The notes under the pieces are model-generated. The model was given only the letters and a program-made list of their open reading frames with translations. It ran no database searches and was not told the DNA's origin. A stretch of 35,209 nt of DNA from Nitrospirota bacterium (GTDB lineage: Bacteria; Nitrospirota; Thermodesulfovibrionia; Thermodesulfovibrionales; Magnetobacteriaceae). Both the position numbers and the translations under genes were made by a program. The DNA lies in NCBI GenBank assembly GCA_015233245.1, contig JADFYB010000016.1:1-35209 (forward strand), in the 5' to 3' direction. Below, piece by piece: positions 17,246 to 25,247 of this stretch; within the stretch, counting starts at the first letter, position 1, and the number at the start of each line of letters is the position of its first letter.

Positions 17246-19639
17246 ATGATTGAACACATAAAAGAGCAAAGAAAAAAAAATGTTTATATATTCATAGCTA
17301 TATTGTTGCTGTTTTTCATGTTCTCAGTACTCATAAGATTACATCAACTCTACAAAGTGAAATCAGCCGATGAACCTTTTTTTGTAAATGATATTCCAAT
17401 GATGACAAATGCAGATGCATTTTATTGGACAAGAATGGCAAAGGAATATAAAAACAACACATATTCCTCTGGTCTGCCAGATAAACTAAGGCGCTTTCCG
17501 GAGGGACAAGTATCAATATTTAAAAATAATGTTCCACTGCTAAGCTTTTTAATTGCCAAACTTTCCTCAATGTTCAATCAGGATGTTTACAGTACCGGAA
17601 CTCTTCTTATTCCTGTTTTATCGAGTCTTTTTATGTTGCCTATTTCAATTTATTTTTTTAAAGCAGGTTACCCGTCATTAGGAACTGCCGGAGCTTTTGT
17701 TGCTACTTTTTGTTCCTATTATTATACAAGGACATCCTCAGGAAGGGTCGGAATGGATGCTATGTACCTACTTTTTCCTGTTTTAACTTCTTTATTTATA
17801 TATTTGACCGTGAACTTCACATATATTTACTCAGCGTTGGCAGGGCTGACGTTATGTTTATTCTTTCTATGCTACCCAAGTATTGAATTTGTTGATACAT
17901 ATCTGATTATATTGATTGCATATTTATTAGTACACAAAACAAACAAACTTAAAATTGTTGTTGCAGTATCAATCTATTTGTTTTGTTTCTTTGCAATTAG
18001 TATATTAAGATTCACAACAAACATAATGATAACTGACGAAATAGTTTTAACATTTCTTGTTTTATTTATACCCTGTTATTATTTAAGAGACTTATACACG
18101 TTTTATAATAGTACACTATTCCGATTTTATCTGTTTTTATATCCTGTGAGACAACTTTTAATTAATTTAAAACCGGCCATCTTCATTTTTGCATTAGTTT
18201 ACATATTTATCTTTTACTGTACGAATATCCAAACTCTTACACTGTCTCTCTTCTTTTTTGTTTTTTTACTGTCTTATCACATTACTAAGAGATGGGTTGT
18301 CTCTCTAACTGTTTTAACTCTTTGTATATTAACTATGTTTCTTACAAGTCATTATACCGTCTCAAACCTTATCGATTTTTTTTACGATAACGTTTTAACA
18401 ACGATCAACTCTCATATAAAAGATTCGATCTTATCAGGCAGAAAATATTTATTCGGTACTAATTTTGATAAATACAATTCTCCGCACCAATTGATTAACG
18501 AACTTAGGCCATCTTCTTTAACAGAGCGTCTTAATATGGTAACAAAGAACTCTTCATTAACAATCATAGGGTTTATTTTCTTTATAATTTTTTTTTACAT
18601 GAATTTCAAGAAATGCATCCCTCTTATACCTTTAATTATGTTGGGAATTTTTTCTGTTTTAGGCTCAAACAGACTTGTTATATTCTTAGCTCCTGTTGTC
18701 GGAATTGGTTATGGTTTTTTTTCCTTCTTCATTGGCAATGTCCTTGTTGCTATTCTTGAGATCAAAAGAGACTTTATAAAAGAAACAGTTATCTATTTTT
18801 TTTCTACTTTCTATTGTTTAATACTAATAAACTATTCTGTTTTTTACTATATGCCGTCCCCTATAGTTTCTACAAAACTATTTCAAACCTTTCTTGATAT
18901 AAAAAAAACGCTGCCCCCTCGGTCTGTCATATACTCGTGGTGGGATTATGGTTATGCTATTGAAGATTTGACTGGATTTGCGACTTTCCATGACGGAGGT
19001 TCCCAGTTTTCAGACAAAACGCCGTTAATTGCCTATAGCTTTATTACGGGCAGCCAACAACAATTATATAAAATCATTGCTTCACTGACATCCGGAGCTA
19101 CCATAATAAGCGATACATATCTCTATAAGCAGAAGATTCAGGAAACTGTATTTCAAAACCTCACCAATAGAAATTTGTATATTGTCATTACCGGTGACAT
19201 GCTGTCTAATTTAAATTCTTTTTTTGTTTTAGCGGGCATGGTACGCCACAATCCGATAAACATGCATTTTATAAAATACACAAACTGCTACAGGGAATCC
19301 ACAAGTGTTCTATCGTGTGAAAACTGGAAAATAGATTTGACTCACGGCACATTAATAGAAAATAACTTGATAAACAATTTTGTCCTTGATAAGGTGTTTT
19401 TTATTGATAAGGGAGAAACTCTTCGAAACATTGACTACAGGAGTAATAGCGGTATTTATCTTGAGGTTATAATGGAAAACTCAAAAATATCTGATGTTTT
19501 TTCACTGGACGATATTGCTTTCAAATCGAATTTGAATCAAATGTTTGTACTTGGGAGGTTCAATCCGGATATGTTTGAGAAAACCCTTGATGCATCTCCA
19601 AATGCTGTAGTGTATAAGGTAAAGACTGAAATAAAATAA
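17246..19639 (+). CDS. Stt3/PglB-like oligosaccharyltransferase (GT-C, GT66-type)
   Basis: The 797-residue protein has an N-terminal helix (residues 13-33), about a dozen transmembrane segments to residue ~540 and a soluble C-terminal domain. The hallmark W565-W-D-Y-G of oligosaccharyltransferases is present in SWWDYGYAIEDLTGF, followed by FHDGGSQ, which parallels the DGG of PglB. The first external loop has NADAFYWTRMAKE with D57 at the expected place for the metal/acceptor Asp. A candidate loop-5 glutamate is in INELRP (about E419). The second acidic motif reads SSGRVGMDAMYLLFP with D171 but a Gly where the DxD first Asp is expected. It is the last gene of the cluster, three bases after the dehydratase, and visibly AT-rich. 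Likely role: transferring a lipid-linked glycan to protein Asn, or a related transfer. Confidence 0.85.
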   Translation: MIEHIKEQRKKNVYIFIAILLLFFMFSVLIRLHQLYKVKSADEPFFVNDIPMMTNADAFYWTRMAKEYKNNTYSSGLPDKLRRFPEGQVSIFKNNVPLLSFLIAKLSSMFNQDVYSTGTLLIPVLSSLFMLPISIYFFKAGYPSLGTAGAFVATFCSYYYTRTSSGRVGMDAMYLLFPVLTSLFIYLTVNFTYIYSALAGLTLCLFFLCYPSIEFVDTYLIILIAYLLVHKTNKLKIVVAVSIYLFCFFAISILRFTTNIMITDEIVLTFLVLFIPCYYLRDLYTFYNSTLFRFYLFLYPVRQLLINLKPAIFIFALVYIFIFYCTNIQTLTLSLFFFVFLLSYHITKRWVVSLTVLTLCILTMFLTSHYTVSNLIDFFYDNVLTTINSHIKDSILSGRKYLFGTNFDKYNSPHQLINELRPSSLTERLNMVTKNSSLTIIGFIFFIIFFYMNFKKCIPLIPLIMLGIFSVLGSNRLVIFLAPVVGIGYGFFSFFIGNVLVAILEIKRDFIKETVIYFFSTFYCLILINYSVFYYMPSPIVSTKLFQTFLDIKKTLPPRSVIYSWWDYGYAIEDLTGFATFHDGGSQFSDKTPLIAYSFITGSQQQLYKIIASLTSGATIISDTYLYKQKIQETVFQNLTNRNLYIVITGDMLSNLNSFFVLAGMVRHNPINMHFIKYTNCYRESTSVLSCENWKIDLTHGTLIENNLINNFVLDKVFFIDKGETLRNIDYRSNSGIYLEVIMENSKISDVFSLDDIAFKSNLNQMFVLGRFNPDMFEKTLDASPNAVVYKVKTEIK

Positions 19640-19946
19640 ACATAGGGTGAAGATGGTTTATCGCCTACATAAAATAATTCTTTTAATGTGATGTCAAATT
19701 TTTGGTGCATTTCCCCCGCCCTTTTCAAAAGTGCTTCTCCCAAGCATGGAATATTATGAAAATTTTTTTGGGTTTTTGTCAAAGGCACAAAAGACGGATG
19801 ACAATATACTGTGTTGGAGCAATTTTTTAGATTGCTCCACAGTGTTTGGAATATTAAAAATGCCGGTACTGCAAACTCAGATGTTTCAGAGCAGTTACAA
19901 ACACAGGCTGAGTTTGCTTAAGTCACCAGCGTTTCTGTCAAATCAG
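19640..19946. other. Convergent intergenic region of about 300 bp with a hairpin
   Basis: It lies between the ends of the plus-strand glycan cluster and the minus-strand stress operon. Nothing protein-coding is convincing. It contains one strong stem-loop, listed separately, and several T-runs that could serve transcription termination from the left. Confidence 0.5.
19815..19839. terminator. Perfect 9-bp stem-loop, possible bidirectional terminator
   Basis: TGGAGCAAT (19815-19823) pairs exactly with ATTGCTCCA (19831-19839) around a 7-base loop TTTTTAG. Partial pairing continues outward (ACTGTG against CACAGT with a bulge). It sits between two convergent operons, where a shared terminator is expected. 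There is no long U-tract straight after the stem, so an intrinsic terminator is likely but not proven. A remnant of a mobile-element end is an alternative. Confidence 0.45.
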
Positions 19947-20819
19947 CTAAAGACCACCGTTCTTAATTACAAGAACCGAACACGGAGCCAGTGCGACAAC
20001 ACGCTCAGCAACACTTCCCATTAGAAGTTTCTCAATCCCGGTTCTACCATGTGAACCCATTACTACCAAATCCGCTCCTGACTCCATTGAGGCGTTAACC
20101 ACTGCCTTATAAGGCTCACCTACAAGGGCAAGGGTTTCAACTTTGACGCCGCGTTTAGTAGCCATCTCTTTTACTCTTTCCAGATTTCTCAGAGCCTCCG
20201 GCATCTTTTCCTTTGTGGATGCTACTGAAACCGCATGAAAACTCCTGACGAAAGGACATCTGGCAGCCATGTTTATGGCCTCAAGCTCTGCAGCTGCACT
20301 GAACTTTGAGCCGTCTGTGGCAAGCATAATGTGTTCACCCTGTACCTCTGTTTCCTTGGGCACAACCAGTACCTTGCACGGAGAGTAAGCCAGCACTTTT
20401 GCTGTAACACTACCCATAATCATACGCTTAAGGCCTGTCATTCCGCGACGCCCCATGATTATTATATCGGATGACCTCTCTATCGCCTCGTCCACAATTC
20501 CCCTGTATGCGTCCGATGTGCGGCGGATGATTATCTCCAACTCTACGTTTTCCTCAGCTGCCTTTTCTCTGACAGTATCAAAGTAAACATCCAAACGTCT
20601 GTCCATAGTTTCGACAAATGTCATGCCGCCAGTTTCAAATCCATCATTCAGCCCCTGAACAAAAAGCATGGTTAATTTTATACTACAGGATTTGGCTAAG
20701 AGAATAGCCTCCTCCACCGCTCCCTTACTGTAGTCTGAGCCATCAACCGCAAGAAGTATTGATTTCAACTCCCCCATTAGCTCTTGTCTGTACATAACCT
20801 CCATCTTTGTTGCATCCAT
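19947..20819 (-). CDS. Tandem-domain universal stress protein
   Basis: A 290-residue minus-strand product with two Usp domains. Domain 1 (about residues 15-150) starts LKSILLAVDGSDYSKGAVEE and ends with the ATP-binding pattern MGRRGMTGLKRMIMGSVTAK. Domain 2 (about 155-290) starts HIMLATDGSKFSAAAELEA and ends MGSHGRTGIEKLLMGSVAER plus LAPCSVLVIK. Both domains keep the G-x2-G-x9-G[ST] signature, so both may bind ATP. It is the last gene of a four-gene operon with a TauE/SafE permease, a small membrane protein and another Usp. These proteins help survival under stress in ways that are poorly defined. The start at 20819 is used; an in-frame ATG a few codons further in is possible. Confidence 0.93.
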   Translation of the reverse strand: MDATKMEVMYRQELMGELKSILLAVDGSDYSKGAVEEAILLAKSCSIKLTMLFVQGLNDGFETGGMTFVETMDRRLDVYFDTVREKAAEENVELEIIIRRTSDAYRGIVDEAIERSSDIIIMGRRGMTGLKRMIMGSVTAKVLAYSPCKVLVVPKETEVQGEHIMLATDGSKFSAAAELEAINMAARCPFVRSFHAVSVASTKEKMPEALRNLERVKEMATKRGVKVETLALVGEPYKAVVNASMESGADLVVMGSHGRTGIEKLLMGSVAERVVALAPCSVLVIKNGGL

Positions 20820-20842
20820 ATCTTATATATCCTCCATACCGG

Positions 20843-21943
20843 TTATTCAGCTTTATAAGCCTTTTTCAATTCATTTCTCATAGAAGAGAGTGTTCTTTCT
20901 GCCCGTAGCCCACTCCAAAGAGCCTTTAATATTATGAATGCACCTATCAGTAGAGCTAATATCATTATGGCAAAACTTGTATTGCTCATTATTTTAAGAG
21001 CACTATCGCTAAGGCTGTTAATAACCTTCAGTTTTGTCAAATATACAGGAATCATAATAGCCCGGCTTACTAAAACAATCAGCATAATGGCGGCCATAAC
21101 AACCTTTATCATGAAGGGCTTGACGTAGGTGGTACCGATAGCTCCCAATTGAATACCAAACAGCGAGCCACCTAAAATTATCATGGCAAGCCTTATGTCA
21201 ACAAGTCCGTGAAGCGCATATTTAAACGACCCGCCCATCCCCATAACAAACGCTATGACCAGTTCCGTTGCTGAGGCTAAAAGGCCGGGAACTCCTAAAA
21301 CGTACATCATTGCAGGAACTCCTACAAAACCGCCCACTGCTATAGTTGCGGCAAGCATTCCGGTTGCAAATCCAAGAGGAATTGTAAACAGGACAGATAC
21401 TTTAGCGTCCATACTTTTAAAATACATCATTGTGCCAGGAATATTGACTGTACGTAACCACAAGGCAATCTTAGTAGGTTTTTCCTCTGCATCCTGAGTG
21501 CCACTTTTCATAGACTTTAGTACGTCTTTTAAAATTATCCCGCCGACAATTCCAAGCACCAGCACAAAAGCAACACTAACATAGAGGTTTGAGCCGGCAT
21601 CACCGAAGGAGTGTTTTATCTTTTCTTGAATCGAGGCTCCATAGAGCACCCCTGCCTCAGCGGACACTCCGATAATAACTCCCAGTTTCACATCCACCTG
21701 CCCGTATCTGTATCGTTTTATTGCACCCACTAGGGCTTTGGGGAATTTATGGCACATGTTGCTGGCCACAGCCACAAGGGCAGGCACCCCAATACTCATC
21801 ATACCGGGAGTCAGCACAAACGCCCCTCCTGAGCCTATAAAGCCGCTGACAAGACCACCTATAAATCCCACTACAAACAGATATACTAACTGCATACTTC
21901 CCAGATCAATGAAATTTGCAGATTCATTTATGACTTCATGCAT
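20843..21943 (-). CDS. TauE/SafE family anion permease
   Basis: A 366-residue membrane protein with about nine hydrophobic segments. Family signatures are FIGGLVSGFIGSGGAFVLTPG near the N-terminus and the repeat-like second half GFATGMLAATIAVGGFVGVPA. TauE/SafE proteins are inner-membrane exporters or importers of sulfite, sulfoacetate or similar small anions. The soluble insert near the middle (SMKSGTQDAEEKPTKIALWL) varies between relatives. The Shine-Dalgarno AAGGAGGT (21953-21960, minus strand) is encoded in the last codons of the upstream small gene, so translation of the two is probably coupled. It lies between two universal stress proteins, which suggests a redox or sulfur-stress setting. 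The substrate is not readable from sequence. Confidence 0.9.
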   Translation of the reverse strand: MHEVINESANFIDLGSMQLVYLFVVGFIGGLVSGFIGSGGAFVLTPGMMSIGVPALVAVASNMCHKFPKALVGAIKRYRYGQVDVKLGVIIGVSAEAGVLYGASIQEKIKHSFGDAGSNLYVSVAFVLVLGIVGGIILKDVLKSMKSGTQDAEEKPTKIALWLRTVNIPGTMMYFKSMDAKVSVLFTIPLGFATGMLAATIAVGGFVGVPAMMYVLGVPGLLASATELVIAFVMGMGGSFKYALHGLVDIRLAMIILGGSLFGIQLGAIGTTYVKPFMIKVVMAAIMLIVLVSRAIMIPVYLTKLKVINSLSDSALKIMSNTSFAIMILALLIGAFIILKALWSGLRAERTLSSMRNELKKAYKAE

Positions 21944-21950
21944 CTAATGT

Positions 21951-22196
21951 TTACCTCCTTACCTTTTTAGCTTCTATGCCGATTACTGTCCAAAACTCGC
22001 CTGTAAAGCCGCCATGAACTATTGAAAACAAAAACGCTGCCGCCACGGGAAGCAGTGCATAAAACCCGCCTTTTGAAAAAAATCCTGTTATTGTCTTTTG
22101 CTCAAGAAGTAAAAAGGCATACAAAATACATGAAAAAAGCCCTAATACCATGAACTTCATAAAACTGCTCTTCTTGTGTTCTTCAGATCCACCCAT
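21951..22196 (-). CDS. Small two-helix membrane protein, hypothetical
   Basis: An 81-residue product starting with a short polar segment (MGGSEEHKKSSF). Two hydrophobic segments follow: FMVLGLFSCILYAFLLLE and ALLPVAAAFLFSIVHGGF. It ends in a charged tail EAKKVRR. The last two arginine codons with the stop form the ribosome-binding site of the TauE/SafE gene, which argues that it is real and co-translated. I recall similar small membrane proteins beside TauE/SafE permeases. A partner subunit or regulator of the transporter is possible. Function unknown. Confidence 0.72.
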   Translation of the reverse strand: MGGSEEHKKSSFMKFMVLGLFSCILYAFLLLEQKTITGFFSKGGFYALLPVAAAFLFSIVHGGFTGEFWTVIGIEAKKVRR

Positions 22197-22271
22197 TGTT
22201 TTCTCTCCTTTGTTTTTTTAGTTTTTTTTCAAACGTATATTTCAATGCCAATACCCTGATGATACCTGCTG

Positions 22272-22736
22272 TCAGATTACAACCAACGGACAACTAAGGT
22301 TTCTAAGCAGTCCTGGAAATTCTTTGGCCGGAGCTTTTAATTTGTTGGATGAGGCCACTATAACATAAAGAATTTCCCTGTTAGTCTCGGTGTAGTTGAT
22401 TATTTCTTGTTTAAGCTGACCGGTTTTGGCTAATAACCGATAGAACACGTTCTCCTCCAAAAGTTGAAACAGAAAATCGTCAAGTGAATTTTTTGGTTCA
22501 CCCATTGTCTTTACGTACAAAACGTCAAGTTCCGCTCCTATCCTTTTACACATGGTTACAGTATTTGACAGTGTTTTACTGCTTATGCCCTCATCGGTAA
22601 CCGCAAGGAGCACCCGCCTGTTTTCATTTAACGATTTATTTGACATGCCGGAGTCTATATCTTCAGTTTGTGGAATCTCTGAGAGCAGCTCCTCCACTTT
22701 CTTTTTGTTTATCTTTGGTGAATGTTTCTTAGTCAC
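22272..22736 (-). CDS. Universal stress protein-like protein, single domain
   Basis: The 154-residue product has a charged N-terminal extension (residues 1-38, many Lys and Ser). A Usp-type alpha/beta domain follows: RRVLLAVTDEGISSKTLSNT, ELDVLYVKTMGE, then ETNREILYVIVASSNKLKAP and a final LLRNLSCPLVVI. The C-terminal G-x2-G-x9-G[ST] ATP-binding signature of UspA proteins is not visible, so it probably belongs to the non-ATP-binding group. It leads the minus-strand operon with the small membrane protein, the permease and the tandem Usp. Confidence 0.72.
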   Translation of the reverse strand: MTKKHSPKINKKKVEELLSEIPQTEDIDSGMSNKSLNENRRVLLAVTDEGISSKTLSNTVTMCKRIGAELDVLYVKTMGEPKNSLDDFLFQLLEENVFYRLLAKTGQLKQEIINYTETNREILYVIVASSNKLKAPAKEFPGLLRNLSCPLVVI

Positions 22737-23134
22737 CTTGCCTCCGGATAATTAGTTTTCAAACTAACCTTGTATTGCAAAATCTGTGCCAGATATGAAT
22801 TATACTTTTAATTCAATCACTTAGCATTAATGCACCAACCTAAAATCATAGTTAGCGTTGCAAAATGTAACAGTTGTCGCAAGTTACCATAAAACTGGAG
22901 ACAATAGATGATGTTGCATTTTTTGAATCACTATTGCATAATGCAACAATTAAGGGAACTGAGATAATCAGATTCAATTTCACTTGTGCAAAAGCTAAGT
23001 TGCAAAAAGACTTTCAGATTAATTATAATTCTCACGTTGTTCAGAATGTACTGTTACTTTGAAGGGCAGCTTAAAAAAACAGGTGGATTCCTGAAAGAAC
23101 TTTACTTGGGTATTTGAAATGGAGGGGTTTATAA
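22737..23134. other. Divergent intergenic region of about 400 bp
   Basis: It separates the divergent stress operon and chemoreceptor gene and should carry promoters for both. A 62-codon plus-strand frame opens at TTG 22874 and ends at 23062 (MSQVTIKLETIDDVAFFESL). It has no ribosome-binding site or recognised family and is at best weakly supported. The chemoreceptor has a good Shine-Dalgarno (GGAGGGG) about ten bases before ATG 23135. No clear -35/-10 pair was found. Confidence 0.4.
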
Positions 23135-25063
23135 ATGAAAATCAGTGCTTCGGTAAATGTAATGGTGGTAGTTTTAATCGTATCTGCACTTATGGGCGGA
23201 TTTCTTGTGCGCCGTTCTGTGATGGAATTGACTAATGATGGCAGAATAGTAAATTTTGCCGGTAAAATAAGGGGCGGTACCCAAAGACTCATAAAACTTG
23301 AACTTGTAAAAAACCATGTAGAATCAGACAAATTAATCAGTTCGACCGAAAAAATCATAGCAGGTATTATAAACGGAGATTCATCTTTGGGGATACCTAA
23401 GGTGGATAACGAGTTGTTTATCACAGGGATGAAAAAGGTTGACTCGGAGTGGAAAAAACTGCGGCAAACCATAACAGAATCAAGAGCAAATCCAGCTCTT
23501 GTTGACCAATTAGTTAAAGAGAGTGAGGTTATCTTCAAATTAGCTGATGATACCACAGCCGTTGCTGAAACTCTCTCCAGTCGTCATGTAAATCAGGTTC
23601 GTGACGTCATGGTACTAACACTTATCTTCAATATGCTTGTATTTGCCACCGTGTGGTTTCTTTCCAGAAGAAAAGTTCTGCATCCGATTAAACAACTCTC
23701 TGAACAGGTTAAAAAAATTACCGACAAAGACCTCCGGATTATAATACAACATAAGAGCAACGACGAAATAGGACATTTGGCAGATGCCATGAACAGCCTG
23801 ATAGACTTCTTCAATGAGATAATAAATAACACCATAGCATCAATAAACAACGTGGTAAACACGATGGATATAGTCCGAACAAAAACCGATAAAACAAGTG
23901 AAGGAGTAAAGGATCAACTATCGCAAACTATGCAGATAGCAACAGCTTCAACAGAAATGAGTCAAACAATAACAGATATAGCAACGAATGCCGCGATGGC
24001 AGCCGGAACATCCTCAAACTCTATGACAATTGCAGAAAAAGGTAAAGACATAGCCTTTGGTGCAATAAACACGGTAAGTGTTGTACATGCTACAACATCA
24101 GAGCTGGCAACTCTCATAGGCACATTAAGCACTCGTGTAAATGAAATAGGCGATATCCTTGGCGTCATAAACGACATAGCTGATCAGACTAACCTTCTGG
24201 CCTTAAACGCAGCCATAGAGGCAGCCAGGGCCGGTGAACAGGGCAGAGGGTTTGCAGTGGTAGCAGATGAGGTAAGAAAGCTTGCTGAAAGAACCAAGGT
24301 GGCAACAACGGAGATTTCCAGCAAAATAAATGCTGTTCAGTCGGAGTCTGACCGTACAACAAAATCCATGGAAAATGCCGCAATCGAGGTCAGTAAAACA
24401 ACAGAGCTGATGAATCAGGTCGGTGAGGTTTTAAACGACATAGTAAATTCTACCGGCGAGGTGCGTGACCAGATTACCACGATAGCTACCGCCATTGACG
24501 AGCAGGCGTGCACAACGGATGATGTTGTTCAAAATGTTGAAAAAACCTCAAATATCGCTCAGGAAATGGAAAGGGAATCAGTTGAGGTCATGAAAGAAGT
24601 CAATCAAATGATAGCCTCTGCAGAGGAACTCCGTAAAACTACTACTGGCTTTAAAACCAGAGGAGCTGAGCTCTTAGTGCTTGATTTGGCTATGACAGAC
24701 CATCGTTTATGGGTAAACCGGATATTGTTTTGCATAAAGGGAGGGGAGCACATAGACGCAAACACGCTTCTTGACCATACGATGTGCCGTCTTGGAAAGT
24801 GGTACTATTCTGACGGTAAGGATCTATGCGGCCAGATGCACTGCTATGGCTCTATGGAGCACCCTCATAAGAAATTACATGCCCTGGGCAAAGAGATAGT
24901 GACTGTTTATAACTCCGGAAACTCGCAAAGAGCACATGAAATGTTTGTAGAGCTTGAGAATCTTTCGAAAGTGATTATAGCTGCCTTAAAAGAAACCAAA
25001 CAAAGCCTTTCAGGACATTTAGTTGCTGGCGGACACTCAATGGTTAAAGCGATAGCAAACTAA
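23135..25063 (+). CDS. Methyl-accepting chemotaxis protein with C-terminal CZB zinc-sensing domain
   Basis: A 642-residue chemoreceptor. It has an N-terminal helix (about 5-22) and a periplasmic region with PilJ-like features ([19 protein letters not shown]). A second helix lies at about 158-176 ([19 protein letters not shown]), followed by HAMP (about 178-230) and the signalling tip [20 protein letters not shown] with EVRKLAERT. After the adaptor domain there is a CZB domain with zinc ligands H523 (HRLWVNRIL), the C-x-L-G-x-W box (CRLGKWYYS, about residue 551) and HPHKKLH (about 576). CZB domains in chemoreceptors respond to zinc or oxidants such as hypochlorite. No che genes are adjacent; the pilus ATPase follows after 180 bp, so control of pilus-based motility is one possibility. 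Confidence 0.93.
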   Translation: MKISASVNVMVVVLIVSALMGGFLVRRSVMELTNDGRIVNFAGKIRGGTQRLIKLELVKNHVESDKLISSTEKIIAGIINGDSSLGIPKVDNELFITGMKKVDSEWKKLRQTITESRANPALVDQLVKESEVIFKLADDTTAVAETLSSRHVNQVRDVMVLTLIFNMLVFATVWFLSRRKVLHPIKQLSEQVKKITDKDLRIIIQHKSNDEIGHLADAMNSLIDFFNEIINNTIASINNVVNTMDIVRTKTDKTSEGVKDQLSQTMQIATASTEMSQTITDIATNAAMAAGTSSNSMTIAEKGKDIAFGAINTVSVVHATTSELATLIGTLSTRVNEIGDILGVINDIADQTNLLALNAAIEAARAGEQGRGFAVVADEVRKLAERTKVATTEISSKINAVQSESDRTTKSMENAAIEVSKTTELMNQVGEVLNDIVNSTGEVRDQITTIATAIDEQACTTDDVVQNVEKTSNIAQEMERESVEVMKEVNQMIASAEELRKTTTGFKTRGAELLVLDLAMTDHRLWVNRILFCIKGGEHIDANTLLDHTMCRLGKWYYSDGKDLCGQMHCYGSMEHPHKKLHALGKEIVTVYNSGNSQRAHEMFVELENLSKVIIAALKETKQSLSGHLVAGGHSMVKAIAN

Positions 25064-25247
25064 AATTGAGGCAATTCTATTACTTGACTATTCATTTGTG
25101 TTGTTGTTACACTTTATAGTGTTTGCTCTTAAACATTAGAGGGGTATTTTAGAGTAAATCAGGATGGTTTGGTGGGTGCACTGTTTCAGCTATATAAACG
25201 AGGTGGTGAATTTGCCGGTAACCGTTTAATTAGGAGAGAGTAAGACT

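Noticed and set aside
19731-20024. 97-codon plus-strand ORF overlapping the 3' end of the tandem Usp gene
   Set aside because: It runs through the hairpin and then antisense to a real gene, has no family motif, and its last third is the shadow of the Usp C-terminus.
22874-23062. 62-codon ORF between the stress operon and the chemoreceptor
   Set aside because: TTG start, no Shine-Dalgarno and no known family, although the sequence is protein-like. Kept only as a note in the intergenic entry.
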